Positions 14,407-22,125 of a stretch of DNA of 29,518 nucleotides are shown here, in pieces. Below the pieces are notes generated by a model that saw only the letters and a list, made by a program, of their open reading frames with translations, was not told the DNA's origin and searched no databases. Location of the stretch: positions 1 through 29,518 of the IMG/VR virus record IMGVR_UViG_3300022752_000286, one strand, 5' to 3'. Numbering within the stretch: the first letter of the stretch is position 1; every line of letters begins with the position of its first letter. The translations under genes were made by a program, and so were the position numbers. The stretch is from a virus.

Positions 14407-14841
14407 TTACTCAAACTTTATGTCATTGTTTCTCAATATTTCACGAACATCATAATAACTATCCCCATATTTAAAAACAATAAGATTTTTATTCAGTGAA
14501 GACATTTTTTTATAATCCTCAACATATTCCCATGCTAATGCAACCACACCAAATACAGCATCAAGCATTCTAAACTCACTTGAATCAACAATACAATCAA
14601 ATTCTATTGAATCTGATGTTACTTCCATAACTTTCTTTATAAATCCTTTTCTTGGTGGATATACACCTAAATCACATACATCCTCCCATTGAGGACCAAT
14701 ACAATCGTCAGGATTATTTGAAAATATAAACTCTAATTTCTGTGAACCATCATGTGTTTCACCAACAGGATTTATATAAACTAATTTTAAATCCTCTTCT
14801 TGAACCTTAATAGGTTCTACATTGATATACTCTTTTTCCAT
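14407..14841 (-). CDS. Conserved-looking T4-like phage protein of unknown function, 144 aa
   Basis: The protein has an N-terminal strand-rich domain with LVYINPVGETHDGSQKLEFIFS and a CIGPQWEDVC segment, then a central AVFGVVALAWEYVEDY helix and a short C-terminal tail. This general pattern (a YEFIFT-like strand, an aromatic-Trp-acidic segment and DAV-GIIALAWE) is one I associate with small proteins of unknown function in T4-like phages. No catalytic motif is visible. It lies directly upstream of terL with a 21-base gap, so it is probably expressed with packaging genes and could assist packaging or the neck. Confidence 0.6.
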   Translation of the reverse strand: MEKEYINVEPIKVQEEDLKLVYINPVGETHDGSQKLEFIFSNNPDDCIGPQWEDVCDLGVYPPRKGFIKKVMEVTSDSIEFDCIVDSSEFRMLDAVFGVVALAWEYVEDYKKMSSLNKNLIVFKYGDSYYDVREILRNNDIKFE

Positions 14842-14854
14842 GAAATAATAAAAA

Positions 14855-15265
14855 TTATTTTTTATCTAAAAATTTAGTAAAAAAATCGTCTAACTTTTTT
14901 GTATGTTCATTTAAATTTTGAAGCGTTGCTTCTAATTTTGTTATTGCTTCTGTATTTTTTTGAATCATTAATTGAAACTTGTCGTTATTTTCTTTTTCCG
15001 TGTCAAATAATTCATCAATTAATTTATTTATTTTTGTATCGGATGTTTCTAATATTGCTATTCTTGTTTTAATTTCTGAAATATCACTCCCTATTTTATC
15101 AAAATTTAACTTTTGATTCTTTTTTTCTTCTTCTAAAGAATTAATCTTATTCTGTAAAACAGGAATAACAAATACATACGTCAAAAAAGTACCAATTACT
15201 GCTGACAAAACAGCAAAAATTATTTGTGCGCTTGAAGGAAGTATTTGTAATATTATGCAAAACAT
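14855..15265 (-). CDS. Membrane-anchored coiled-coil protein, 136 aa
   Basis: Residues about 12-36 form one strong hydrophobic helix (IIFAVLSAVIGTFLTYVFVIPVL). The rest, residues 37-136, is a charged helical region with heptad spacing of Leu and Ile, ending in Lys-Lys. This predicts a single-pass membrane protein with a long soluble coiled coil. It resembles small phage membrane proteins near lysis or tail genes, but no family is assigned. The start is one base from the neighbouring stop, so it is co-translated with the next upstream gene. Confidence 0.55.
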   Translation of the reverse strand: MFCIILQILPSSAQIIFAVLSAVIGTFLTYVFVIPVLQNKINSLEEEKKNQKLNFDKIGSDISEIKTRIAILETSDTKINKLIDELFDTEKENNDKFQLMIQKNTEAITKLEATLQNLNEHTKKLDDFFTKFLDKK

Positions 15266-15266
15266 A

Positions 15267-16451
15267 TTAGATTAATTTTCTTTTAATGCTTTCTATTAAA
15301 ATATTTCTTTTCCTTTTTTCAATTTCTTGTTTTAATTGTTCTTTTAATAATCTTTTAGATTCCGATTTTAATTGTCTTAAAATATTCTCATCTAATTTCT
15401 CAGTAGATGGTTCTTCTTCAGCAGGTGCTTCAACAGGCTCTTCTTCAGTAGAAGGTTCCTCTTTATTAACAGGTTCTTCTACACTAGAACCTTTAATTTT
15501 TTGATAAAAACTTTCTTTTTCTTTATCAGATAATTGTTTAAAATCATCACCGATAGCAGTTATTAGACTATTCATGGCATTTTTAATGTCTTTTTTATCT
15601 AATAATTTCTTATCTTGAAGTTCATTTACAACTTGACCAAGTTTTCCAACAGTTTCCTGAAATTCTTTTTTAGGGTCTGCTTCTTCACCTTCAGAAGCAG
15701 CATCAGCAGCAGGTGCTTCTTCCCCACCTTCAGGAGCAGCATCAGCAGCAGGTGCTTCTTCCCCACCTTCAGGAGCAGCGTCAGCAGCAGGTGCTTCAGT
15801 CGCATCATCTCCAATACTTCCCAATATTTCATCTGATATTTCAGCAGGTGTTTCACCACTCGTTTGAGTAGTGTCTACAGCAGGAGCAGCACCCATATCA
15901 GTTGGCATTGCTTCAGGAGCAGCACCCATATCAGTTGGCATTGCCTCAGGGGTAGATGTCTTTTTATCTGTATCTAATTTTGTTAGAAGTGTATTTTCAG
16001 TTGAATCAGAACTTACAGGTTTTTCAACAGATTTGGTTTCTTTTGAATCTGTTGATTCTTCTGAATCATCAATAATATCCTCGTCTTTTTCAAGAAGTAA
16101 TCTTAATTTATGAGCATTATTTTGCGCTTCGCAAATAAAAGACATTTTATTTACAGCTTTTTCAAAAGAATTATGTTTTTCAATACCAAAAGTAGAATTT
16201 AAGCCATCTAAATGTTTAAAATCAGTTGGATTTGTACTCCCTTTTTTAGTGGTATATTTTAAATAATAAGTTTTATTTTCATGAATAATACCAAAAATAT
16301 TACCATCCAAAGTTTTTTGGATTTTTAATAGAGAAGGTTTTAATTGAACCTTTTTGTCACTATCAACTGCTAATCTTTTAAAGTTTTCAGCAATCTGTTC
16401 TTTAGTTGCTTTCTCTCTACTAATTTTACTTGCATCTGCTCTTTTAATCAT
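15267..16451 (-). CDS. Head-region protein with Ala/Pro/Glu tandem repeats, 394 aa
   Basis: Function unknown. The N-terminal 120 residues form a folded, basic domain (for example FGIIHENKTYYLKYTTKKG). The middle (about 120-270) is low-complexity, with two tandem repeats: an 11-residue unit EAMPTDMGAAP and a 13-residue unit EGGEEAPAADAAP in three copies. The C-terminus (about 340-394) is Lys/Glu-rich and helical (LRQLKSESKRLLKEQLKQEIEKRKRN). A folded-disordered-helical arrangement suits an internal or decorating virion protein. A possible gp21-type cleavage string, FICEAQ, is present, but such a short motif is weak evidence. It lies in the head operon. Confidence 0.55.
   Translation of the reverse strand: MIKRADASKISREKATKEQIAENFKRLAVDSDKKVQLKPSLLKIQKTLDGNIFGIIHENKTYYLKYTTKKGSTNPTDFKHLDGLNSTFGIEKHNSFEKAVNKMSFICEAQNNAHKLRLLLEKDEDIIDDSEESTDSKETKSVEKPVSSDSTENTLLTKLDTDKKTSTPEAMPTDMGAAPEAMPTDMGAAPAVDTTQTSGETPAEISDEILGSIGDDATEAPAADAAPEGGEEAPAADAAPEGGEEAPAADAASEGEEADPKKEFQETVGKLGQVVNELQDKKLLDKKDIKNAMNSLITAIGDDFKQLSDKEKESFYQKIKGSSVEEPVNKEEPSTEEEPVEAPAEEEPSTEKLDENILRQLKSESKRLLKEQLKQEIEKRKRNILIESIKRKLI
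15691..15798 (-). repeat. 39-bp tandem repeats coding EGGEEAPAADAAP
   Basis: Three near-perfect units begin at 15697, 15736 and 15775, a period of exactly 39 bp. Because the period is a multiple of 3, copy-number change keeps the frame. The third copy diverges at its end. Confidence 0.8.
15881..15949 (-). repeat. 33-bp tandem repeat coding EAMPTDMGAAP
   Basis: Two units begin at 15883 and 15916 and differ at only a few bases. Like the neighbouring 39-bp repeats they preserve frame and extend the Ala/Pro-rich linker. Confidence 0.8.
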
Positions 16452-16469
16452 TTTATTAAATTTTATTTA

Positions 16470-17057
16470 TTAATATCTTCTTCTTTTATTTTTTGACAAA
16501 CCTTTTCTTTTGAAGTTTTCAAAAATACCTTCTTGTGGTTGATTACCTGTACCGATTGCTTGAATACCCCTATCTAAAGAATCGTTAGCGAGGCCTTTTC
16601 TTCTTGCACTATCAAGAAATGTTATTGCTTGTGCAATTTTGGCATCAGTATCTAATGTTTTATCAGAAATAAATGATAATAAATAACGATAATTATCACT
16701 ATTTTTTCCTAATTGTTCAGCAATATCAGTTAATGTATCCATTGGATTACCAAAAAATTTTCCTAATTTTCTAAATGGTTTATCTAATAAACGAGAACCA
16801 CCACTACCTTTACCACCTTGAGGTCCAACAACTGCTTCTTTTCTAATTTGTTTTTGATAAAGTTTTTCTTTCAACATTTCATTTTCTCTTTGAAGAGATT
16901 TAAGTTTTTCTTCAAGCATTCTTTTCTTTGTTTGTTCAAAGATTTCATTGAAATCAACTTCATCTAAATGTCTTTTTCGGTATCCTTCTCTAATAAGTTC
17001 TCTTTTTGCTTGAACAAAGTTTTCAAAAACTAAATTGTATAGTTGTTTATTAGTCAT
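16470..17057 (-). CDS. Hypothetical head-region protein, 195 aa
   Basis: Not recognised. Residues 1-75 are helical and highly charged with a coiled-coil-like stretch (RMLEEKLKSLQRENEMLKEKL). A Gly-rich linker follows (VVGPQGGKGSGGS, about residues 76-88). The C-terminal part (about 89-170) is a mixed helical domain, and the protein ends in a very basic tail (KGLSKNKRRRY) that could bind DNA. A promoter-like motif lies 11 bases upstream of its ATG. The position between the nucleotidyltransferase fusion and the repeat protein suggests a virion role. Confidence 0.55.
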   Translation of the reverse strand: MTNKQLYNLVFENFVQAKRELIREGYRKRHLDEVDFNEIFEQTKKRMLEEKLKSLQRENEMLKEKLYQKQIRKEAVVGPQGGKGSGGSRLLDKPFRKLGKFFGNPMDTLTDIAEQLGKNSDNYRYLLSFISDKTLDTDAKIAQAITFLDSARRKGLANDSLDRGIQAIGTGNQPQEGIFENFKRKGLSKNKRRRY

Positions 17058-17060
17058 AAT

Positions 17061-17078
17061 AATTTTAATATAATTAGT
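17061..17078 (-). promoter_or_regulatory. Putative late promoter motif (ACTAATTATATTAAAATT)
   Basis: The minus-strand core CTAATTATA (17077-17069) plus the TTAAAA tail ends 11 bases before the ATG at 17057. It sits inside the last codons of the upstream 1177-residue gene, as the copy at 1093 does in its neighbour. Confidence 0.45.
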
Positions 17079-20000
17079 TAGAATTTATGGAAAAGACTTT
17101 ATTTAGTGTTTCTTTTTTATTATTCTTAATAATATCAAACACTTTTTTGTTTCTTAATATTTTAAAAACTAAATTATCTACAGAGAATTCACCTTCTTTT
17201 TTTGTTGCATCTCTACGTTTATCCTTTATTTTTTCAAAAACTTTATTAAAATTTTCTATTTTATTTATAGAATCTTTCATTGAATTTATTTTATTTAGTA
17301 TTTCTAAATATTTATTAGTTTTTTCTTTTATTAAATCTTTATCTATATCTGGTATTTTATATTTTGGTTTTTTTATCCATTTATTATTAATAATAGAATA
17401 GATTCCACTCATGCCTTTATGAGTTGAATCATTTAATTGTGAATAATCTTGTACATATATTTCAACAGGATAATCAAAAATTTTTATATCATTTGAATCA
17501 CCCCACAATGCTCTTTTATTAGTAAAAAAATCTTTAGCAAAATCTTCATTATCTGTTAGTTCTTTATAATCTACAACAATATGTAAATCAATATCAGATG
17601 TATCAGTGTAATTATAATTTGCTAAACTTCCTGTAAAAATTATATCTATTATTTTAATATCTAAATCTAATTGTTTAAAATAAAATTTAGCAAGTGCTAA
17701 TAATTTTTTTCTTATATTACTTTTTAAATGATTGTTTAACCAAAATTTAGGATTTAAACTTTTATGATATTCAATTTGAATATCTGATTTTAATTTAGAT
17801 GGAATTTTTTCTTCTTTTAAATTTTCATCTGCTTTTATTACACTAACAGCCCAATCAACATTTCCACTCTTACCCTTTTGTAATACTTTTAAAGTTGGAT
17901 TTTGATTTTTAATACTAGTCAATCTATTTTCTAATTGACCTGCATCATCATAAATTAAAGAAATTACTTTTATTTTTTGATTTCCAAGTTGATATGAAAT
18001 AGTATAGTTATTAATATCAATCTTAATACTATTTGGGTCAATAGAAATATCTTTTGTTTGTTCTTTTAATTTTTGTCTTAAATCACCAAAATTGTTACCA
18101 CTAATTGTTTGAGTTTGTTGTGATTGTTGTGTTTGTGATTTATTAGATTTCCCTGCAACAAAAAAACTTTGTCTGTATGTGATATCTTGACCTTCTAATT
18201 GAAATGTAATATCAAAAGTTTTACCAACTTGTTTAGCAACACCACCGTAATAATTTTCTAACCTATCAATTAATCCATTTACTTGTTTATCATGTCTAAT
18301 TTCATAATTATCACCAATTGAACCTCTTGTTGTAAAATGTGTATAAGCAATACCATCTTGAGATTTTATAATTTCACAAGAAGCCTCAGTTATAATTTGA
18401 TTACCTTGAATAAATGTTTTTACTTGTATATTAGATATATCAGGTATATTACCTTTATTTATTTGATTTGTTAATTCATCTTGAACTCTTTGTTCAAAAT
18501 CATCATTTAATCTTTTTGAACCCAACGCACCATGAACCAAATCTAAATCAGGGTTTGATATTGGTTCGGAACGACTAAAACTCACCTTTGCCAAAACCTT
18601 TTTAGTCTGTTGTTGTGATATTGGTATTGGTTGATTGGCTTTACTTACTGATGGATTTCCCATCAAACCTAAACCTAATGCTGCTGTTGCAAGAGATTTT
18701 CCAATTGCTTCTTCTAACTTTGCTTTTTTAATTTTTGTATAATATTTTGGGTCTTCAGATAAATGGTCCATTGCAATTTCTTTTGCTTGTTTTTTACTAT
18801 CAGTATGTTCCATTTCAGTCTTAATACCTAGTCTAAGTTGAGATGTCAAATCTTCAATTGGAAGTTTGTGTTTTTTAGCAATCTGAGGCAATGTTAATTT
18901 ATCTGCTTTACCACCTTTTAATTCTTGTTTTTCATTTAAACCACCCTTATCAATTGTTGAGAATTTTTCTAAATCAGAAAAACTAGGATGAGATTTTATT
19001 ACATCTTTTTTAACATCTTTCATAACATCCCAAGTGCTAGGCTTCATTCTCATGTGATTTTTTACAATATAATTTACAACTTCAGGATTACCACCTAATT
19101 CAGTAATAAAATCTTGATACTTATCAACAAGGTCAGCAGATATATTTTCATGCCCATAAGCAGTTGGTTGTCCTGTTTTAGGTGATATTTCATAAGTTGC
19201 CATTTTACCTAAATCATGAAAATAACCTGCTAATATCAAATTAATATTATATGGTTCTGTTTTAATTGCTCTGTTGGTTACAACAATTATATGTTTTAAT
19301 GTATTTCCTTCAGGATGCCATTTAGGATTTTGTTTTGCTTGCCAATTTGAATATAAAATGTCTTTTAGTTCTTTTGGTGACTTTTCAACTAACTCTCTAA
19401 ATGATGTTATTTTTGGTGTTTCCATTGATTCATTTTCATTTAAATTATCTTTTTTAAGATAATCAATTATTGCTTGTTTTTGATTTGGTATTTGGTCAGA
19501 AAAAATTGCTTTAAATATTTCAATTATTTTATCTCCAATATCCTTACCTTTAAAACCTAAACTCATAACATCCATACCTGTAATATCAAGTTGTTTAACA
19601 TCCATTGGATATTTTTGAGCCATTTGTTTTAACTCATTTGGAATCAACATTGAATTCTGAATTGTATCAGGAGAAAGTTTATACATCTTCATTAATGTAA
19701 AAAGATTCTCAACTTTATTTTGACCAAATAAATTTAAATTAGATAATGCTTCAATTTCTTTTTTTACTTTATCAGACAATGCTGAACCAAATCTTTTACG
19801 AAGCATTTCAAAGTTTTCAGATGTTAAAACACATAGATATAAAAATTCACCTATAGTTCTAACCTTATCAAAATTTTTAAACTTTCCATTATATGGAAAC
19901 CCAAATATTGATTCAAATAAATTTAAATCTACAAGTAATTTAATACCTTGAATTGGTTTACCTTTTGAAACTATTTTTTCGAATTCAATAATATATCTTT

Positions 20001-20607
20001 CAGGGGAAATTTCTTTTATTAGATTAGCATTTTGTTTTATCATTGATTCAGTTTGAGAATCAAGATTAAAACCAAATCTTGTTGCAAATTGAACAACACG
20101 CAACATTCTCAATGGGTCTTCGGAAAAACTATCATTTGAGGTTGCTTTAATAATTCTATTTTTAATATCATTAAGACCATTAAATGGGTCAACAATATTA
20201 CCATCACCATCCATTGCTAAACTGTTAATAGTTAAATCTCTTCTTTTCATTTCATCCTCAACAGACATATTAGGGTCAACAGTTACTTCAAATCCTTGAT
20301 AACCTTGACCTGTTTTTCTCTCTGTACGAGGAAGTGCTACATCTATTTCTTCACTAGTTGGTGTTTCTCTAAATTTAATTATACCAAATGATTTACCAAC
20401 TAAATCAGTCTTACCATAGTTTTCTAGAATACCTTGCAATAAATCATAATCAATTCCTGTAACAATAATATCCAAATCTTTAGATTGTTTACCTAAAATA
20501 AAATCTCTAACAGGTCCACCAACAGCATATATTTTACCACCCGCTTTTGTTACTTCATCGTAAAAAGGTAATGCTCTTAGTTTATATGATAGATAATTTG
20601 TTGCCAT
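17074..20607 (-). CDS. Multidomain fusion: CCA/PAP-type nucleotidyltransferase + HD + DUF5661-like + pol-beta nucleotidyltransferase, 1177 aa
   Basis: Residues 1-240 are a class II nucleotidyltransferase of the CCA-adding/poly(A) polymerase type. They carry GGPVRD (30-35), the metal-binding DLD (44-46), EEIDVA (87-91), RRDLTINSL (122-130) and EDPLRMLRVVQFATRFGF (163-180). Residues about 425-525 are an HD phosphohydrolase-like domain (His431, His464-Asp465, His486, His518). Residues about 565-628 match DUF5661 (GIKTEMEHT, IAMDHLSEDPKYY). A long unassigned part follows. Residues about 945-1055 are a pol-beta/MNT-type nucleotidyltransferase (GSLANYN at 993, SDIDLHI at 1004-1010). I start at the ATG at 20607 because the ATG at 20625 overlaps the promoter-like motif. 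Substrates are unknown; tRNA 3'-end repair or RNA tailing are possibilities. The location in the head operon hints at packaging in the virion. Confidence 0.85.
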   Translation of the reverse strand: MATNYLSYKLRALPFYDEVTKAGGKIYAVGGPVRDFILGKQSKDLDIIVTGIDYDLLQGILENYGKTDLVGKSFGIIKFRETPTSEEIDVALPRTERKTGQGYQGFEVTVDPNMSVEDEMKRRDLTINSLAMDGDGNIVDPFNGLNDIKNRIIKATSNDSFSEDPLRMLRVVQFATRFGFNLDSQTESMIKQNANLIKEISPERYIIEFEKIVSKGKPIQGIKLLVDLNLFESIFGFPYNGKFKNFDKVRTIGEFLYLCVLTSENFEMLRKRFGSALSDKVKKEIEALSNLNLFGQNKVENLFTLMKMYKLSPDTIQNSMLIPNELKQMAQKYPMDVKQLDITGMDVMSLGFKGKDIGDKIIEIFKAIFSDQIPNQKQAIIDYLKKDNLNENESMETPKITSFRELVEKSPKELKDILYSNWQAKQNPKWHPEGNTLKHIIVVTNRAIKTEPYNINLILAGYFHDLGKMATYEISPKTGQPTAYGHENISADLVDKYQDFITELGGNPEVVNYIVKNHMRMKPSTWDVMKDVKKDVIKSHPSFSDLEKFSTIDKGGLNEKQELKGGKADKLTLPQIAKKHKLPIEDLTSQLRLGIKTEMEHTDSKKQAKEIAMDHLSEDPKYYTKIKKAKLEEAIGKSLATAALGLGLMGNPSVSKANQPIPISQQQTKKVLAKVSFSRSEPISNPDLDLVHGALGSKRLNDDFEQRVQDELTNQINKGNIPDISNIQVKTFIQGNQIITEASCEIIKSQDGIAYTHFTTRGSIGDNYEIRHDKQVNGLIDRLENYYGGVAKQVGKTFDITFQLEGQDITYRQSFFVAGKSNKSQTQQSQQTQTISGNNFGDLRQKLKEQTKDISIDPNSIKIDINNYTISYQLGNQKIKVISLIYDDAGQLENRLTSIKNQNPTLKVLQKGKSGNVDWAVSVIKADENLKEEKIPSKLKSDIQIEYHKSLNPKFWLNNHLKSNIRKKLLALAKFYFKQLDLDIKIIDIIFTGSLANYNYTDTSDIDLHIVVDYKELTDNEDFAKDFFTNKRALWGDSNDIKIFDYPVEIYVQDYSQLNDSTHKGMSGIYSIINNKWIKKPKYKIPDIDKDLIKEKTNKYLEILNKINSMKDSINKIENFNKVFEKIKDKRRDATKKEGEFSVDNLVFKILRNKKVFDIIKNNKKETLNKVFSINSN

Positions 20608-20619
20608 AAATCGTATTTT

Positions 20620-20634
20620 ATACATATAATTAGA
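20620..20634 (-). promoter_or_regulatory. Putative late promoter motif, divergent pair (minus side)
   Basis: The minus-strand core CTAATTATA (20633-20625) overlaps an in-frame ATG at 20625 and lies 17 bases before the ATG at 20607. This favours the inner start for the fusion protein. A plus-strand copy starts 8 bases away, forming a back-to-back divergent promoter region. Confidence 0.45.
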
Positions 20635-20639
20635 AAAAA

Positions 20640-20655
20640 ACTATTTATATTAAAA
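20640..20655 (+). promoter_or_regulatory. Putative late promoter motif, divergent pair (plus side)
   Basis: The plus-strand core CTATTTATA (20641-20649), followed by TTAAAATAT, ends 10 bases before the ATG at 20660. The tail matches the copies at 10737 and 17069. Confidence 0.5.
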
Positions 20656-20659
20656 TATT

Positions 20660-21133
20660 ATGTTTAGATACGACAAAAAAAGAATCAACAAAGAAGTTGA
20701 TGAACTTAAAAAATTATTAGCAATAACAAAAGGTGCTAAAGCATCGAATAAATCTGTTTCAGCAACTTTTTTAAGAGAAGCAGTTGATATTACAGGTATT
20801 CCAACAACAACACCCACTCCCGAAGAAGGTAATCAAGAACCATTACCTCAAGATAGTGCTGAAATGACAAAAACTGATGATACAAAAGAAATTCAAAAAG
20901 CAATTTTAAATTCAACTATTACATCAATTGGTCCTGAAGGTGATGAACAAGTAGTTAAAGGTTATGTTTCAACAGCAGGTGAAGAAAAGGGGTTGTATTT
21001 TAAATTTTCCACGAAAGAAAATAGTCCAATGATTCAAACTAAAAAAGCAGTTGTCTTGGATGATAATTTAGCAAAATCAATTGAGCAAATTTCAACATAT
21101 TTTGATACTTGGAAAACTAATGCAGAAAAATAA
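20660..21133 (+). CDS. Hypothetical protein, possible virion protein, 157 aa
   Basis: Not recognised. The N-terminal 45 residues are basic and helical. They are followed by a Pro/Thr/Glu-rich linker (about residues 46-75: GIPTTTPTPEEGNQEPLPQ) and a C-terminal folded domain (about 76-157) with predicted strands (VKGYVSTAGEEKGLYFKFST). A gp21-type cleavage string (FLREA, about residues 37-41) sits before the linker, consistent with a processed head protein but weak by itself. It is the first gene after the divergent promoter, and its stop overlaps the start of the next gene. Confidence 0.55.
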   Translation: MFRYDKKRINKEVDELKKLLAITKGAKASNKSVSATFLREAVDITGIPTTTPTPEEGNQEPLPQDSAEMTKTDDTKEIQKAILNSTITSIGPEGDEQVVKGYVSTAGEEKGLYFKFSTKENSPMIQTKKAVVLDDNLAKSIEQISTYFDTWKTNAEK

Positions 21134-21501
21134 TGAAAAATAATTATTTAAAATTCTTGTTGAGCGTTACATTTTGTCTAAATTTATTTTTAGGTTATTA
21201 TTTTGTATATAATTTCTTTTTTAAGAAACCTGATAAAGTTGATGACAATACAGAATTACAAAATTTAATAAATCAAAAAGAAACAAAAATTGAAGAATTA
21301 GATAAAATAAACAAAGAAAAACAAATAGTAATTGATTCTTTATTAGCAAAAAATAATGAAGATGAAAAAACAACAATTACATTGAAACAAAAAATTAATC
21401 AAAATAAAAAAGATGAAACCAAAATCACTACACCTAAAACTCGTATTAATAATTCTGATGATGCTGAACTTATCAGCGAACTGTCAGCAGAAGAATTCTA
21501 A
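21133..21501 (+). CDS. Rz-like inner-membrane spanin candidate, 122 aa
   Basis: The protein has one N-terminal membrane helix (about residues 8-29, LLSVTFCLNLFLGYYFVYNFFF) preceded by a Lys. A long charged coiled-coil region follows (about 35-95). This is the N-in/C-out layout of phage Rz inner-membrane spanins, which link to an outer-membrane partner to fuse the envelope at lysis. The downstream gene starts inside its 3' part in the +1 frame, as Rz1 does in lambda Rz. No endolysin or holin is recognised next to it. The call rests on topology and gene overlap, not on sequence similarity. Confidence 0.5.
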   Translation: MKNNYLKFLLSVTFCLNLFLGYYFVYNFFFKKPDKVDDNTELQNLINQKETKIEELDKINKEKQIVIDSLLAKNNEDEKTTITLKQKINQNKKDETKITTPKTRINNSDDAELISELSAEEF

Positions 21502-21877
21502 TAATGGTTTTAAGGCTAGGACATTAAAACCTTATGATTATTTTGAAAAAAATAATATGTCTTTTTTTACGTTTGATTATTATCAAACAAGATTTTTATT
21601 AGAACAAAAAAAAATTAAAGATTTATACAACAAAAGATTATCTTTACAAGATTCTTTAATAATAAAAAATGATTCAATAATAAAAAATTATAAAACAGTA
21701 ATTGAATTAAAACAGCAACAGCTTGATACTACAAATAAAAGTTTGTTATATTATGTTAGCATTGTAAATATGCAAAAACAAATTATTTCAAATAATAAAA
21801 ATAAAATTAGAAGAAAAAATACGGTTATTATAAGTTTAATTGGTGCTATTGGTGCTACATTTCTTTTAACTCTTTAA
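21413..21877 (+). CDS. Overlapping lipoprotein/membrane protein, spanin-like, 154 aa
   Basis: The first 89 bases lie within the preceding gene in the +1 frame. The N-terminus is a signal-like sequence (KLVLIILMMLNLSAN followed by Cys24), resembling a lipoprotein signal, although the residue before the Cys is Asn rather than Gly, Ala or Ser. Residues about 60-125 are helical and coiled-coil-like. The C-terminus is a clear hydrophobic helix (VIISLIGAIGATFLLTL). An outer-membrane lipid anchor plus a C-terminal inner-membrane helix is the plan of unimolecular spanins such as T1 gp11, while the nested start recalls Rz/Rz1. The gene ends 4 bases into the convergent gene at 21874. Confidence 0.5.
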   Translation: MKPKSLHLKLVLIILMMLNLSANCQQKNSNNGFKARTLKPYDYFEKNNMSFFTFDYYQTRFLLEQKKIKDLYNKRLSLQDSLIIKNDSIIKNYKTVIELKQQQLDTTNKSLLYYVSIVNMQKQIISNNKNKIRRKNTVIISLIGAIGATFLLTL

Positions 21878-22068
21878 ACAGCATCACTCCAAGTTCCTTT
21901 TCTATTCCATAAAACCCTAAATAAATTTGTTAAAGTCTTTACTGTTACTTTTTTTATCTCATCCTCAGTAAACTTATCTTTAACAATATTTTTTATTTCT
22001 TTTTCAATAAAAGGTTTCAATTCTCTTATAATTTCTTTTTTAAGAGATTCTTCTTCTTTTTTGGTCAT
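21874..22068 (-). CDS. Small charged helical protein, 64 aa
   Basis: Function unknown. The protein is mostly Lys and Glu with a helical pattern up to about residue 45. The end is more aromatic (LTNLFRVLWNRKGTWSDAV). No known domain is recognised. It is encoded against its neighbours: its stop overlaps the stop of the spanin-like gene, and a promoter-like motif lies 18 bases upstream of its ATG in a divergent pair. That private motif supports it being a real gene. Confidence 0.6.
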   Translation of the reverse strand: MTKKEEESLKKEIIRELKPFIEKEIKNIVKDKFTEDEIKKVTVKTLTNLFRVLWNRKGTWSDAV

Positions 22069-22081
22069 TTAAATTGTGTAT

Positions 22082-22096
22082 TTTATTATAATTAGT
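22082..22096 (-). promoter_or_regulatory. Putative late promoter motif, second divergent pair (minus side)
   Basis: The minus-strand core CTAATTATA (22095-22087) followed by ATAAAA ends 18 bases before the ATG at 22068. It lies ten bases from the plus-strand copy at 22106, repeating the arrangement at 20625-20649. Confidence 0.5.
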
Positions 22097-22104
22097 TGTT
22101 TTTA

Positions 22105-22121
22105 ACTATTTATTAAAAACG
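22105..22121 (+). promoter_or_regulatory. Putative late promoter motif, second divergent pair (plus side)
   Basis: The plus-strand core CTATTTATT (22106-22114) followed by AAAAACG is identical over 16 bases to the portal-gene copy. It ends 11 bases before the ATG at 22126, which is preferred over the TTG at 22123. Confidence 0.5.
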
Positions 22122-22125
22122 ATTG

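Noticed and set aside
15691-15949. Regularly spaced repeats resembling a short CRISPR array
   Set aside because: The 39-bp and 33-bp units are contiguous without unique spacers, are multiples of three and encode Ala/Pro/Glu-rich repeats within a long open gene.
20608-20625. Upstream ATG at 20625 as the start of the nucleotidyltransferase fusion
   Set aside because: It overlaps the promoter-like core, so a transcript from that motif would begin downstream of it. The ATG at 20607 fits the 6-20 base spacing of other genes.
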